64,000 nucleotides of DNA from JBDSLU01 sp963844435 (GCA_963844435.1 CAWJOG010000004.1:62001-126000); one strand, 5' to 3'. Counted from the stretch's first letter, positions 38,628 through 49,857 are shown. A program made the numbers and translations. The notes: generated from the sequence alone by a model not told the origin.

Positions 38628-39465
38628 CGGCGGGCGGTCTCCAGGTGGGCGGCGGCGTCGAGGGCGGCGGCCACGGCGTCGAGCCCGCGGCTGAGTCTCG
38701 GCGCCCATGCCAAAGGCGACCCGCACGTGCTGAGGTGGCCGAAGAAGCGTCGGCACACGCGTCGGCGTTCGACGAGCCGCGAGCGAAGCTTGCGCGGACC
38801 AAGGCGACTGTGCCGGCGGCCGGCAGCACCCACGCCACATCGTCGCAACGCGGCTGCAAGCGGTGCGCTGCAGCGCCGCCGGCGACACCGACGCGCCGCC
38901 CGGCGTGTCCAGATACACTTCGTCCACCAGCACATGGATGCGCGCGCGCTCGGCGATCCCGGCGATGGCGTCGAGGGTCGGCCCGTCGATCACGGCGCCG
39001 GTGGGATTGTGCGGCCGCCGTCAGCACCACGAGCCGCGTCCGCGGCGTGATGGCCGCGGCGAGGCTCCCCGGCTCGACCGCGTAGTCGCGCGCGAACGGG
39101 CGCGGCAGGGCAATCACCTCGGCCCCGAACAGCCGTGCTGCGGTCGAGCGCGGCGAGTAGCCGGGATCCTCGACCAGCACGGCGTCACCGGGCCGCAGCA
39201 GCGAGGCGAGCGCAAGGAAGTTGGCCCCGGACGAGCCGACGGCGGTCACGATGTGGTCGGCCGGCACGCCGCAGTGCGCCGCGATGGCGGCGCTGAGCGC
39301 GGCGTCGAGGGCGGCCGGATCGGCGGCGGCGTCGGGTTCGGGATCGAGCATGGCCGGCCACGCGAGCGCGGTGACCGGCAGGAGATCGCTGGCGGCGAGG
39401 TCGTACCTCGGCGCGGGACGCGGGCGCGCCCAGGCCACATACGGCGCGGCAGGCCACGCGATCAT
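38624..39465 (-). pseudogene. PLP-dependent aminotransferase (class I/II), decayed
   Basis: The N-terminal half is clean from ATG 39465: MIAWPAAPYVAWARPRP, then GSSGANFLALASLLRPGDAV, VEDPGYSP and TPRTRLVVLT. After a frameshift near 39010 the sequence continues IDGPTLDAIAGIAERARIHV and DEVYLDTPGG. Between there and the C-terminal pieces (LPAAGTVALVR, HVRVAFGMGAE, SRGLDAVAAALDAAAHLE) only about 30 codons remain where intact relatives have over 100. The segment with the pyridoxal-binding lysine is absent. At least two more frame changes occur. The gene cannot make an active transaminase as read. Confidence 0.75.
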
Positions 39466-39481
39466 GCCGTATAGCTTACCA

Positions 39482-39937
39482 GTGGGCGACCTGAACGAGC
39501 GACGGGCCGAGTCGCCCACGCGCCGGCTGGCGCGTTACGCGGTCGTCGTGTGGCTGCTCGTCGTCGAGCCTGTGTCGCTTGCGCTCACGCTCGATCGCGC
39601 GCTGCCGCGGATGCCCTCGTTCGGCATCACGGCGTGGACGATCGTCGCGGCGCGGATCGTCCTGGCCGGCATCGGCATCGTGCTGGCGGGCCGGCTGCGG
39701 GCGCGGGACGACGGGGCCTGGCGCGCCGTGGCGCTGTGGGCGTGCGGCGCCATCGGTGCGACGCTGCTCGCGCGCCTGTGGCCGGAGCTGCCGAGCAGCC
39801 TCGCGCCATCCGAGGCGCGTCTCGTCGCCGTCGCCGCGGTCGTACGTGACGCCGTGCTCGCGCTGGTCGCCGCGTGGTTCGCGCGGGCCGACGCAGCGGC
39901 TGACGCGGATGCCGCGGAAATCCGCGATTCATCGTGA
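39482..39937 (+). CDS. Hypothetical membrane protein with three to four helices
   Basis: This 151-residue protein starts at GTG 39482 (VGDLNERRAESPTRRLAR). Hydrophobic helices are YAVVVWLLVVEPVSLALTL, TIVAARIVLAGIGIVLAG, AVALWACGAIGATLLARL and RDAVLALVAAWFARA, with an acidic C-terminus. No family is recognised. The TATAGC hexamer (39470-39475) ends 6 nt before the GTG. An in-frame ATG at 39464 is the alternative. It is divergent from the decayed aminotransferase; the two starts overlap or nearly touch. Confidence 0.65.
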   Translation: MGDLNERRAESPTRRLARYAVVVWLLVVEPVSLALTLDRALPRMPSFGITAWTIVAARIVLAGIGIVLAGRLRARDDGAWRAVALWACGAIGATLLARLWPELPSSLAPSEARLVAVAAVVRDAVLALVAAWFARADAAADADAAEIRDSS

Positions 39938-39970
39938 TCGCGGCGGCGAGTTGTTGCATAATTCGCAGCT

Positions 39971-40372
39971 GTGAGTGTGTCTGCCGTGAGCGCGAGCTCG
40001 CCGATTGCCACCGCCATGCCGCAGACGCTGTCCGTCGTCGGCGACGTGGCCGCGTCCGAGGATCTTCTCGTCGAGGGCACCGTCAGCGGCACGATCGACA
40101 TGCCCGGTTGCGCGCTGACGATCGCCGCCGGCGCCCGCGTCGACGCGCGGATCCTGGCCCGCGACGTCACCATCCTCGGCCATTTCTCGGGACGGATCAC
40201 CGCCACCGAGATCATCGACGTGCGCGAAGGCGCCCGTGTCACCGGCGAGATCGCCGCGCCCAAGGTCGCGCTGGCCGAAGGCGCCGAGATCCAGGCGCGC
40301 GTCGAGACCAAGCGCGTCGACGCCGCCGTCCACGTCGCCCGCTACCGGATGGCGCGGGCCGCGACCTCGTGA
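39971..40372 (+). CDS. Bactofilin family cytoskeletal protein
   Basis: This 133-residue protein is a bactofilin (polymer-forming, right-handed beta-helix). The core shows SVVGDVAASEDLLVEGTVSG, ALTIAAGARVDARILARDVT, LGHFSGRITATEIIDVREGA and VTGEIAAPKVALAEGAEIQA, the expected repeating beta-helix rungs. Short disordered tails lie at both ends. Bactofilins form filaments that place envelope enzymes. The start is GTG 39971; CATAAT (39957-39962) lies 8 nt upstream. Confidence 0.88.
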   Translation: MSVSAVSASSPIATAMPQTLSVVGDVAASEDLLVEGTVSGTIDMPGCALTIAAGARVDARILARDVTILGHFSGRITATEIIDVREGARVTGEIAAPKVALAEGAEIQARVETKRVDAAVHVARYRMARAATS

Positions 40373-40434
40373 TCGGTCCCGCCATGCTCGATTCGGGGGC
40401 CGTCCGGCAGCCAGCAGCGCCAGGAGCTCACATC

Positions 40435-40476
40435 ATGCTCATGCCCCTCACCGCCGTCCGGGCCGCCCGCTCCTGA
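40435..40476 (+). CDS. Putative 13-residue leader peptide upstream of speA
   Basis: A short ORF, MLMPLTAVRAARS, begins at ATG 40435 behind AGGAG 8 nt upstream and stops at TGA 40474-40476, 4 nt before the speA start. The speA ATG itself has no visible Shine-Dalgarno. This suggests translational coupling. The two Arg codons near the end allow the idea of arginine-dependent control, but two are few and this remains a guess. Confidence 0.4.
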   Translation: MLMPLTAVRAARS

Positions 40477-40480
40477 CACC

Positions 40481-42433
40481 ATGGCATCGACCAACACCAC
40501 GATTGGCCGCGGGCGTTCGGCAACCGACGTCGGCGAAGGCTGGAGCATCACCGACGCCACCGAGCTCTACGAAATCGCCCGCTGGGGCAAGGGCTACTTC
40601 TCGATCGGCGCGCAGGGGCACGTCCTGGTCCATCCCTCGAAGGATCCGGCCCACGCGATCGACCTGAAGCAGCTCGTCGACCGCCTCCAGGTGCGCGGCC
40701 TGGGCCTGCCCACGTTGATCCGCTTCCGCGACATCCTGAAGCACCGGATCCGCGACATCCACGACGCCTTCCAGACGGCGATCACGACGCACGCCTACCA
40801 GGGCCGCTACAGCTGCGTCTACCCGATCAAGGTCAACCAGCAGCGGCAGGTCGTCGAAGAGGTCTTCGAGTTCGGCAAGCCGTACGGCTTCGGCCTCGAG
40901 GCGGGCTCCAAGCCCGAGCTCCTCGCCGTCGTCGCGCTCGCCGACAACGCCACGCCGATCATCTGCAACGGCTTCAAGGACGCCGAGTTCATCGAGATGG
41001 CGATGATGGCCCAGAAGATCGGGCGCAACGTCATCCCCGTGGTCGAGAAGTACACCGAACTGGCGCTGATCCTCGAATACGCGGCCAAGGTCGGCGTCCG
41101 GCCGCAGATCGGGATGCGGGTCAAGCTGGCTGCGCGCGGCGGCGGCCGCTGGCAGTCGTCGGGCGGCTACCGGTCGAAGTTCGGCCTCACCGTCACCGAG
41201 ATCCTGCGCGGCCTCGAGGAGCTGAAGTCACGCGGCATGGCCGACTGCCTGAAGCTGCTCCACTTCCACCTCGGCTCGCAGATCCCGAACATCCGCATCG
41301 TCAAGGGCGCCCTGAACGAAGCCGCCCGCGTCTATGTCGAGCTCGCCCGCGCCGGCGCCGGGCTGCAGTACCTGGACGTCGGCGGCGGCCTCGGGGTCGA
41401 CTACGACGGCTCGCAGACCAACTTCGAATCGAGCACCAACTACACGCTCGAGGAGTACGCCAACGACGTCGTCTATCACCTGCAGACGGTGTGCGACGAG
41501 GCCGGCGTGCCCCACCCGTCGATCATCTCGGAGAGCGGCCGCGCCGTCGTCGCCTACCACAGCCTGCTCGTGTTCAACATCCTCGGCGTCTCGAACTTCG
41601 GCGATGAACGGACGCCGGAGAAGGCCACCGACGACATGGAGCAGCCGCTGGTCGATCTCATCGAGACCTACCGCAGCGTCACCACGCGGAACGCGCTCGA
41701 GAGCTATCACGACGCGCAGCAGGCGCTCGACATGGCGATCAACCTGTTCTCGGGCGGCTACCTGTCGCTCGAACAGCGGTCGCAGGCCGAGAACCTCTAC
41801 TGGGCGATCTGCGTGAAGCTGCAGAAGCTCGTGCAGCAGATGGACGACACCCCCGAGGACCTGCAGAACCTCGACGAATCGATGTCGGACACCTACTTCT
41901 GCAATTTCTCGCTGTTCCAGTCGATCCCGGACAGCTGGGCGATCAAGCAACTGTTCCCGGTGATGCCGATCCATCGCCTGGACGAGCGGCCGACGCAGCA
42001 CGCCGTCATCGGCGACATCACCTGCGACTCGGACGGCAAGATCGATCAGTTCATCGATCGCCGCGACGTCAAGAAGACGCTGCCGCTGCACGCCTTCAAC
42101 GGCGAGCCGTACTTCCTCGGCGTGTTCCTGGTCGGCGCCTATCAGGAGATCCTCGGCGACCTGCACAACCTCTACGGCGACACCCACGCCGTCCACGTCA
42201 GCCTCGACGACTCCGACAACATCGTCGTCGACGAGGTGGTGAAGGGCGACACGGTGCGCGAGGTGCTCGACTACGTCGAGTTCGACGTCGAGCGGCTGAT
42301 CAGCAAGTTCCGCGCCGACATCGAGGCGGCGGTCCGCGAAGGCCGCGTCAACGACGGCGAGATGGGCGCCATGCTCCGCTTCTACGAAGACGGCCTGCAG
42401 GGCTACACGTACCTCGAAGAACCGCCGCACTGA
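40481..42433 (+). CDS. speA: Biosynthetic arginine decarboxylase
   Basis: This PLP-dependent fold III decarboxylase makes agmatine from arginine, the first step of polyamine synthesis. The 650 residues match SpeA length. The PLP lysine is in CVYPIKVNQQRQVVEE (about residue 117). Other motifs are LHFHLGSQIPNIRIVK, LDVGGGLGVDYDGSQT, IISESGRAVVAYHSLLVFN and the active-site Cys region ITCDSDGKID. Element C starts immediately after the stop codon. Agmatinase genes are not in the window. Confidence 0.96.
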   Translation: MASTNTTIGRGRSATDVGEGWSITDATELYEIARWGKGYFSIGAQGHVLVHPSKDPAHAIDLKQLVDRLQVRGLGLPTLIRFRDILKHRIRDIHDAFQTAITTHAYQGRYSCVYPIKVNQQRQVVEEVFEFGKPYGFGLEAGSKPELLAVVALADNATPIICNGFKDAEFIEMAMMAQKIGRNVIPVVEKYTELALILEYAAKVGVRPQIGMRVKLAARGGGRWQSSGGYRSKFGLTVTEILRGLEELKSRGMADCLKLLHFHLGSQIPNIRIVKGALNEAARVYVELARAGAGLQYLDVGGGLGVDYDGSQTNFESSTNYTLEEYANDVVYHLQTVCDEAGVPHPSIISESGRAVVAYHSLLVFNILGVSNFGDERTPEKATDDMEQPLVDLIETYRSVTTRNALESYHDAQQALDMAINLFSGGYLSLEQRSQAENLYWAICVKLQKLVQQMDDTPEDLQNLDESMSDTYFCNFSLFQSIPDSWAIKQLFPVMPIHRLDERPTQHAVIGDITCDSDGKIDQFIDRRDVKKTLPLHAFNGEPYFLGVFLVGAYQEILGDLHNLYGDTHAVHVSLDDSDNIVVDEVVKGDTVREVLDYVEFDVERLISKFRADIEAAVREGRVNDGEMGAMLRFYEDGLQGYTYLEEPPH

Positions 42434-42439
42434 TAGTTG

Positions 42440-42529
42440 CCGGCGGTTCCCCTCAGGAACCGCCGGGCGCAGCCTTCCGAGCGTGCGGACTGCTATTCGC
42501 GGCGCTGGGCGCGCCGCGGCGCCGCACGC
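42440..42529. repeat. Structured intergenic element, copy C
   Basis: Hairpin 1 (42440-42466) has a perfect 11 bp stem CCGGCGGTTCC with loop CCTCA, 6 nt after the speA stop. After a 14 nt linker, hairpin 2 has the same outer stem as copy A (GCGTGCGG 42481-42488 with CCGCACGC 42522-42529), bulge ACTGCTATT opposite GCG, and inner stem CGCGGCGC with GCGCCGCG. Its loop TGGGC is the same as in copy A. The inner stem differs from copy A at several positions, yet pairing is kept. It may end speA transcription. Confidence 0.75.
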
Positions 42530-42563
42530 GGGCTGCGATGTCTTGCGGCGCGCTCTCACGCGC

Positions 42564-42584
42564 GCCCGCGGGGCGCCCGCGGGC
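42564..42584. terminator. Hairpin after the DUF349 gene
   Basis: GCCCGCGGG and CCCGCGGGC form a perfect 9 bp stem with a 3 nt loop, 16 nt beyond the stop of the leftward DUF349 gene. The arms are also part of two tandem copies of GCGCCCGCGGG. There is no T-tract. It probably stabilises or ends the convergent transcripts. Confidence 0.4.
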
Positions 42585-42599
42585 GGCAGTTGCGGCGAG

Positions 42600-45500
42600 T
42601 CAGCTGCTGACCGGCCGGGGATCGCGATCCCGGTCCGGGCGCGACTCGCGCGGACGTCCGTCCGGCCGTGGGCCTCGCCCGCCAGCGGGTCCGCCGGGGC
42701 CGCGCCGATCGCCACGATCGCCGCGCGGACCATCGGGACGCCCACCGCCGCCGTGACGCGGCGGACCGCCCGGGCGCGGCCCGTCGGCGGGCGCGTGACG
42801 CAGCTCCGGATGGCGATCGAAGAAGCGGCGCACGGCGTGGTGGAAGCGCGATTCGAGCGCCGCGGCCGCCTCGCCGAAGGCCGGGCCGAGATCGCGCCAC
42901 TGCTGCTGCGCCCGCCGGACCTTGTCGGCCACGACGCGCAGCTTGGCGTCCTCGTTGACGCGGCCGCCGATGGTGTTGGCGGCGAGTGATTCCCGCAGCA
43001 GGGCGGCCAGCGTCGCCGCCGGCGAGGAACCGGCCTCCGACGGCTTCGACGGACCCGCTACCGCGGTCTCGACCTCTTCGCAGAGCGCGCTGCGGCGCGC
43101 GACCTGGGCGCCGACGTCGAAGCGCGATCCGGCGAAGGCCTCCCCCGCCGCGCCGACGACCACATGCAGGGCGGCGTCGAAGCGGGCCCGCAGCGCGGCG
43201 CCGGCCTCGCCGGACAGCCCGGCGCCGTTCTGCCACTGCGTCCACAGATCCTGGACGGTGGCGGCGATGCCCTCGGGCAGGCTGCCCGCGGCGACCTCGG
43301 CGGCGAGCGTCTCGATCTGCTTGACCACGCCCTCGCGCTGCTCGACCCGCAGCTGCTCGGCGATCTGGTGACGCGAGCCATAGCGCTCGAAGAACTTGTC
43401 GCACGCGGCGCGGAACCGCTTCCACAGCAGCTCGGCGCGGTTGCGGCGGACCGGGCCGACCACCTTCCAGTCCGCCTGGAGCTGCTTGATGCCGGTCAAC
43501 GCCGCCTGCCAGTCGGTCGACTCGGCGAGCGCCTCGGCCTGTGTGCAGAGCGCTTCCTTCTTCGACGCGTTCTCGGACCAGGCCTGCTTCAGCGAGGCGA
43601 GGTCGGTCTTGCGCCGCGTGAAGAACGTGTCGCAGGCGGTGCGGAAGCGGCGGGCCAGCTCCGCGACCTGGTCGCGCGGCCCCGGACCGGCGGCGGCCCA
43701 CTGCGACTGCAGCTGCTTCAAGGTCTCCGCGGTCGTGACCCAGTCGGTGGACTGCGCCAGGGCCTCGGCCGACTCGCACAGCGTCACCCGCGCCGCGAGG
43801 TGGACGGCCTGTTCGGCCGCGACCAGACGCGCCTGCTCGTCGCAGCGCGCCTGCAGCTCGTCGGCGGCGCTCTTGAAGCGCTGCCACAGCGCGCCCGATT
43901 CGTCCCGTCCGACGCTGACGGCCTTCCACTGCCGCCGCAGATCGCGCAGCTGTCGGGCGACGTTGGGCAGATCCTTCGACGACTTCAGCGCCTCGACCTG
44001 GCTGACCAGCGCCTCCTGGATCCCGGCGTTCGCCCAGCGGCGCCAGTCTTCGGCGTCGCGCAGCTCGCGCAGCCGCGTCGTCAGGGCGGCGAGCGACGCC
44101 CGCAGATCGGCGGCGATCGCGTCGGGCGGCGCGCCCTTGGTGGACTCACCGCCGCCGCTGCCGCCGGCCTGCGGCTCGAGCACGGCCTTCAAGTCGCGAA
44201 CGGCCTGATCGACGTCGCGCAGCGGCGCGTCGGCCTGGGCCGCCACGGCCGCGGCACTCGCGGCCAGGGCCTTCCACGTCTCCAGCCGGTCCTCGCGGAC
44301 CCTGGCCGCGTCGGCCTGCCGCGACCGCCGGCGTTCGGCGAACGTGTCGGCGACTCGACGGACGCGGGTGCTCAACTCGGCGTCGAGCGCCAGCGGCGCG
44401 CTGAGGGTCTTCCACTCGCTCTCGAGCGCCGGCCAGGCACGCTCCGACTCCTCGAGCGAGGCGTCCGCGGCGACCAGGGCTTCGATTCGGCCGACCAGCG
44501 CGACGACGTCGTCGTGGACCGCGGCGGCGCGCGCGCGGGCGTCCGCGCGGCTTCGCGTCCGCTCGCCGGTGTCGGCGAAGCGGCGCGTCCAGCTGCCGTC
44601 GTCACCACCGGCGAGCGACGGGAGGGCGCTCCACTCGGACAGCAGACCGGCGAGGTGCGCGTCGAGGTCCTCGGCGTCCTCGGCGGCGCGGGCGATGAGC
44701 GCTTCCCGCGCTTCGATGCCGGCGGTCCGGGCCGCGCGTTCGGCGACCGCGGCGGCTTCGGCCTGCTCGATGGCGTCGAGGCGGGCGCGCTGGGTCGCGA
44801 CGTGGCTGGCGAATCGCGCCGCGTCCTCGGCGCTGCCGGCGTCGCCGGCGAGCGCGGCGAACTCGGCTTCCAGGCGATCGAGCTCGGTCCGGGCGCGGGC
44901 CGGATCCGAGGCGTGCTCGAGGGCGTCGACGCCCTCGGTCAGCAGCGTGCGGCGGCGGGCGCCTGCTTCCGCCCTGGCGCGCGCATCGGCGGCGCGCTGC
45001 TCGCGGACGCGGATGAACGCGCGGGCACGGCGCACCACGACGGGATTGCGCGCGCGATCGGCGATCACATCCATCGCCGGGCTCTCGCCGAGGCGATCGA
45101 CGGCGGCGACACCGGTGTCGTTGTACTCGGTGGTGATCGCGACGGCTTCGAGCTCGGCGGGATCGGTCAGGCGCTCGAGCGCGCCGGCGCGCACGGCGTC
45201 GTACATCGAGTGCTTGGCGACGGCGCTGAACGCGCGCGCCTCGTTCAGGCGCTCGAGCGCGCCGAGCGCAATCTCGGCGTCCGGGGCCGAGCGCGCGACC
45301 TGCACCAGCGCGCGCTCTTCGCGCAGCGCCCGCGCCGCGAGGGCGGCGCGCGGGATGTCGGTGCCGTCGAGCGCCAGCGTCAGCAGACGCGCGAGCGCGT
45401 CCGCACGGACCTGCGTGTCGACGTCGCCGCGGGCGATCATGCCGAGCGCGTCGGCGTCGGTGAGACGGGCGATGGCTGCGCGCCGCACGCGCGGGGACTC

Positions 45501-45629
45501 GTCGGTTCGCGCGAGAGTCGCAATCACGCCGAGCTCGGACTCGGGCAGCGTGTCGAGCGACGCGATACGCACAGCAGGATCGGCGTGCTTCCACGCGGGC
45601 TGCGGGCGAAGACGATCGAGCAAGGCCAT
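42600..45629 (-). CDS. Large multi-repeat DUF349 protein
   Basis: This is an acidic, almost wholly helical protein of 1009 residues. The N-terminal third (MALLDRLRPQPAWKHADPAV onward) has HEAT-like helical repeats such as RIASLDTLPESELGVIATLA and LARLLTLALDGTDIPRAALA. The rest carries DUF349 units, recognisable by WKAVSVGRDESGALWQRFKS, ADWKVVGPVRRNRAELLWKR and FRAACDKFFERY-type segments. The C-terminus is a Gly/Arg/Pro-rich tail of about 55 residues, reminiscent of RNA-binding tails. The family is uncharacterised. The start is ATG 45629 with GAGG upstream; the frame is open further 5' but without similarity. Confidence 0.75.
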   Translation of the reverse strand: MALLDRLRPQPAWKHADPAVRIASLDTLPESELGVIATLARTDESPRVRRAAIARLTDADALGMIARGDVDTQVRADALARLLTLALDGTDIPRAALAARALREERALVQVARSAPDAEIALGALERLNEARAFSAVAKHSMYDAVRAGALERLTDPAELEAVAITTEYNDTGVAAVDRLGESPAMDVIADRARNPVVVRRARAFIRVREQRAADARARAEAGARRRTLLTEGVDALEHASDPARARTELDRLEAEFAALAGDAGSAEDAARFASHVATQRARLDAIEQAEAAAVAERAARTAGIEAREALIARAAEDAEDLDAHLAGLLSEWSALPSLAGGDDGSWTRRFADTGERTRSRADARARAAAVHDDVVALVGRIEALVAADASLEESERAWPALESEWKTLSAPLALDAELSTRVRRVADTFAERRRSRQADAARVREDRLETWKALAASAAAVAAQADAPLRDVDQAVRDLKAVLEPQAGGSGGGESTKGAPPDAIAADLRASLAALTTRLRELRDAEDWRRWANAGIQEALVSQVEALKSSKDLPNVARQLRDLRRQWKAVSVGRDESGALWQRFKSAADELQARCDEQARLVAAEQAVHLAARVTLCESAEALAQSTDWVTTAETLKQLQSQWAAAGPGPRDQVAELARRFRTACDTFFTRRKTDLASLKQAWSENASKKEALCTQAEALAESTDWQAALTGIKQLQADWKVVGPVRRNRAELLWKRFRAACDKFFERYGSRHQIAEQLRVEQREGVVKQIETLAAEVAAGSLPEGIAATVQDLWTQWQNGAGLSGEAGAALRARFDAALHVVVGAAGEAFAGSRFDVGAQVARRSALCEEVETAVAGPSKPSEAGSSPAATLAALLRESLAANTIGGRVNEDAKLRVVADKVRRAQQQWRDLGPAFGEAAAALESRFHHAVRRFFDRHPELRHAPADGPRPGGPPRHGGGGRPDGPRGDRGDRRGPGGPAGGRGPRPDGRPRESRPDRDRDPRPVSS

Positions 45630-45657
45630 AGGGCGGACTACCTCGGGAAGCACGTCA

Positions 45658-45675
45658 GCCGCGCGGCCGCGCGGC
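45658..45675. promoter_or_regulatory. 18 bp perfect palindrome upstream of the DUF349 gene
   Basis: GCCGCGCGGCCGCGCGGC is a perfect palindrome 29 nt before the DUF349 start codon, in the intergenic region shared with the divergent MATE gene. It could be a dimeric regulator site or simply a GC-rich chance palindrome. Confidence 0.3.
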
Positions 45676-45811
45676 ACAAGGGATGCGGCGAACCATGCGG
45701 ACGAACGCACTGAGTGTACCCGAGATCCCGCGCGCCTTCGCCAGCGATCTCGTGCATCGGATTGCAATCACGCGCGATCGCAAAATGTGGATGAAAATCC
45801 GAAAACGTGGA

Positions 45812-45840
45812 TTGAGCAGAGCTCTTCCTGTGTCTACAAT
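45812..45840 (+). promoter_or_regulatory. Predicted sigma-70 promoter of the second MATE gene, with upstream direct repeats
   Basis: TTGAGC (45812-45817), a 17 bp spacer and TACAAT (45835-45840) form the best promoter in the window. The start codon is at 45855. Two direct repeats AAAAYGTGGAT at 45782-45792 and 45802-45812 are 20 bp apart. The second touches the -35, where a bound repressor or activator would act. Confidence 0.6.
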
Positions 45841-45854
45841 GTGACCGCCTCCGC

Positions 45855-47282
45855 ATGACCTCGCCGTCCCGGCCCCCCACGTCACAGCAACGCTTCGATC
45901 GGCGCATCATCGATGGCCCGCTGACCGCGGCCGTGTGGCACCTCGCGTGGCCGGCAATGCTGCAGAACGCGATCGGCGGCGCGCAGGGGATCGTCGATCA
46001 CGCGATGGTCGGTCAGGTGGTGGGTTTCACCGGCAACGCAGCCATCGGGGTCAGCTGGCAGATCTTCCTGATCGTCATCGTCTTCATCAGCTCGCTGTAC
46101 ACCGGCATGGGCGTGCTGGTCGCGAGGCACGCGGGCGCCGGTGACGCGGACACGGTGAACCGCGTCGTTTACCAGGCCTTCCTCACCTCGATCTTCCTGT
46201 CGCTCGGCGTGCTCGCGCCCATCGGCTACGTCGCGGCGCCATGGCTGCTGGATCTGGCCAGCGCCGCGCCGGAGGTGCAGGCGGTCGCGCTGCCCTACCT
46301 CCGGCTGATGTTCGCCGGCAGCCTCGGCATGCTGCTGTTCTTCATGCTGGGCGGGGCGCTGCGCGCGGCCGGCGACTCGCGCACCCCGCTCTACCTCGGC
46401 GTCGGCCTGACGGTGGCGCACCTCGCCCTCAACGTCGCGCTGATTACCGGCGCCGGGCCGTTCCCGCGGCTCGGGGTCCTCGGCGCGGCGGTCGGGGCGG
46501 TGACCAGCAGCGTCGCCGCCGGCATCGTCGGCCTCGGCCTGCTGTTCGCCAAGCGCACCCCGATCTGGTTCTCGCGGAAGATGCCGCTGGCCCCGGACTG
46601 GACGATCATCCGGTCGCTGTTCCGCTTCGGCCTGCCGACCGGGCTGCAAGGCGTGGCGATGAACGTCGGAGGCCTCCTCCTCCTGCGGTTCATCGGCAGC
46701 CTGGAACACAGCGCCGAGGCCCAGGCCGCCTACGCGGTCGGCTACAACCAGCTGTTCTCGCTGATCACGTGGACCTCGGTCGGACTGATGGGCGCGGCCG
46801 CGACGGTCGCCGGCCAGAACCTCGGCGCCGGCCGGCCCGAGCGGGCCGTCGAGGGCGTGTGGGCGACGGCGCGCATCGGCCTGCTCCTCGCCGGCTCGAT
46901 GGGCCTCGTCTTCCTGCTGGTGCCGCGGACGCTGCTGGCGCTGTTCGGGATGACGGACGGCCTCGTCCTCGACATGGGCACGCAGCTGCTGCGGGTGCTG
47001 GCCGTGTCGGGACTCTTCGTGACGCTGGCGCTCGTCCACACCGGCGGGCTGCAGGGCACCGGCGACACCCGCAGCCCGTTCTTCATCTCGCTGGTGTCGC
47101 AGGTGGCGGTACCGCTCGGCCTGTGCCTGATCCTGCAGCTGACCGGCACGCTGGCCCCGCTGGGCATCTGGGTCGCGATCCTCCTCGGCCACTCGACCCG
47201 CGCGGTGCTGTCGATCATCCGCTTCCGCCAGGGCAAGTGGCGCACCATCCAGGTCGGCGTCGCCGCCGCCGGCGCCCGCTGA
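45855..47282 (+). CDS. MATE family efflux transporter (second copy)
   Basis: This 475-residue, 12-helix exporter is distinct from the one at 35.7 kb. Signatures are AVWHLAWPAMLQNAIGGAQG, IVDHAMVGQVVGFTGNAAIG, ARHAGAGDADTVNRVVYQAF, GGALRAAGDSRTPLYLGVGL and, in the second half, GAAATVAGQNLGAGRPERAV and GGLQGTGDTRSPFFISLVSQ. With the start 14 nt after the -10, the leader is very short. The parC-like gene follows after 23 nt. Confidence 0.9.
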   Translation: MTSPSRPPTSQQRFDRRIIDGPLTAAVWHLAWPAMLQNAIGGAQGIVDHAMVGQVVGFTGNAAIGVSWQIFLIVIVFISSLYTGMGVLVARHAGAGDADTVNRVVYQAFLTSIFLSLGVLAPIGYVAAPWLLDLASAAPEVQAVALPYLRLMFAGSLGMLLFFMLGGALRAAGDSRTPLYLGVGLTVAHLALNVALITGAGPFPRLGVLGAAVGAVTSSVAAGIVGLGLLFAKRTPIWFSRKMPLAPDWTIIRSLFRFGLPTGLQGVAMNVGGLLLLRFIGSLEHSAEAQAAYAVGYNQLFSLITWTSVGLMGAAATVAGQNLGAGRPERAVEGVWATARIGLLLAGSMGLVFLLVPRTLLALFGMTDGLVLDMGTQLLRVLAVSGLFVTLALVHTGGLQGTGDTRSPFFISLVSQVAVPLGLCLILQLTGTLAPLGIWVAILLGHSTRAVLSIIRFRQGKWRTIQVGVAAAGAR

Positions 47283-47305
47283 GCACTTCCGAAGGGTCCC
47301 GCTCC

Positions 47306-49741
<2,436 letters not shown>

Positions 49742-49826
49742 GCCGATTTGCCGATCGCTCACGTCGCCGAAATGCGTTCGATATGCAAATTGGATGGCCG
49801 CTGGCAGAACCTTTCACCGCTGCAAT

Positions 49827-49857
49827 TTGCCAACTGTACCGTCGTGGCGTGCATAAT
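49827..49857 (+). promoter_or_regulatory. Predicted promoter of the glutamine synthetase gene
   Basis: TTGCCA (49827-49832) and CATAAT (49852-49857) are 19 bp apart in an unusually AT-rich intergenic stretch. TGGCAGAACCTTTCAC at about 49802-49817 loosely resembles a -24/-12 sigma-54 site, but the -12 GC is not conserved. A good ribosome site (AGGACAGGA) precedes ATG 49939. Confidence 0.4.

Noticed and set aside
42564..42584. A second copy of structured hairpin 1 after element C
   Set aside because: The loop and flanks do not match the NCYCA/linker pattern. It is better read as a simple GC hairpin after the DUF349 gene.
49802..49817. Sigma-54 promoter for glnN
   Set aside because: TGGCA is present, but the -12 GC dinucleotide is replaced by TC, which abolishes most known sigma-54 promoters.
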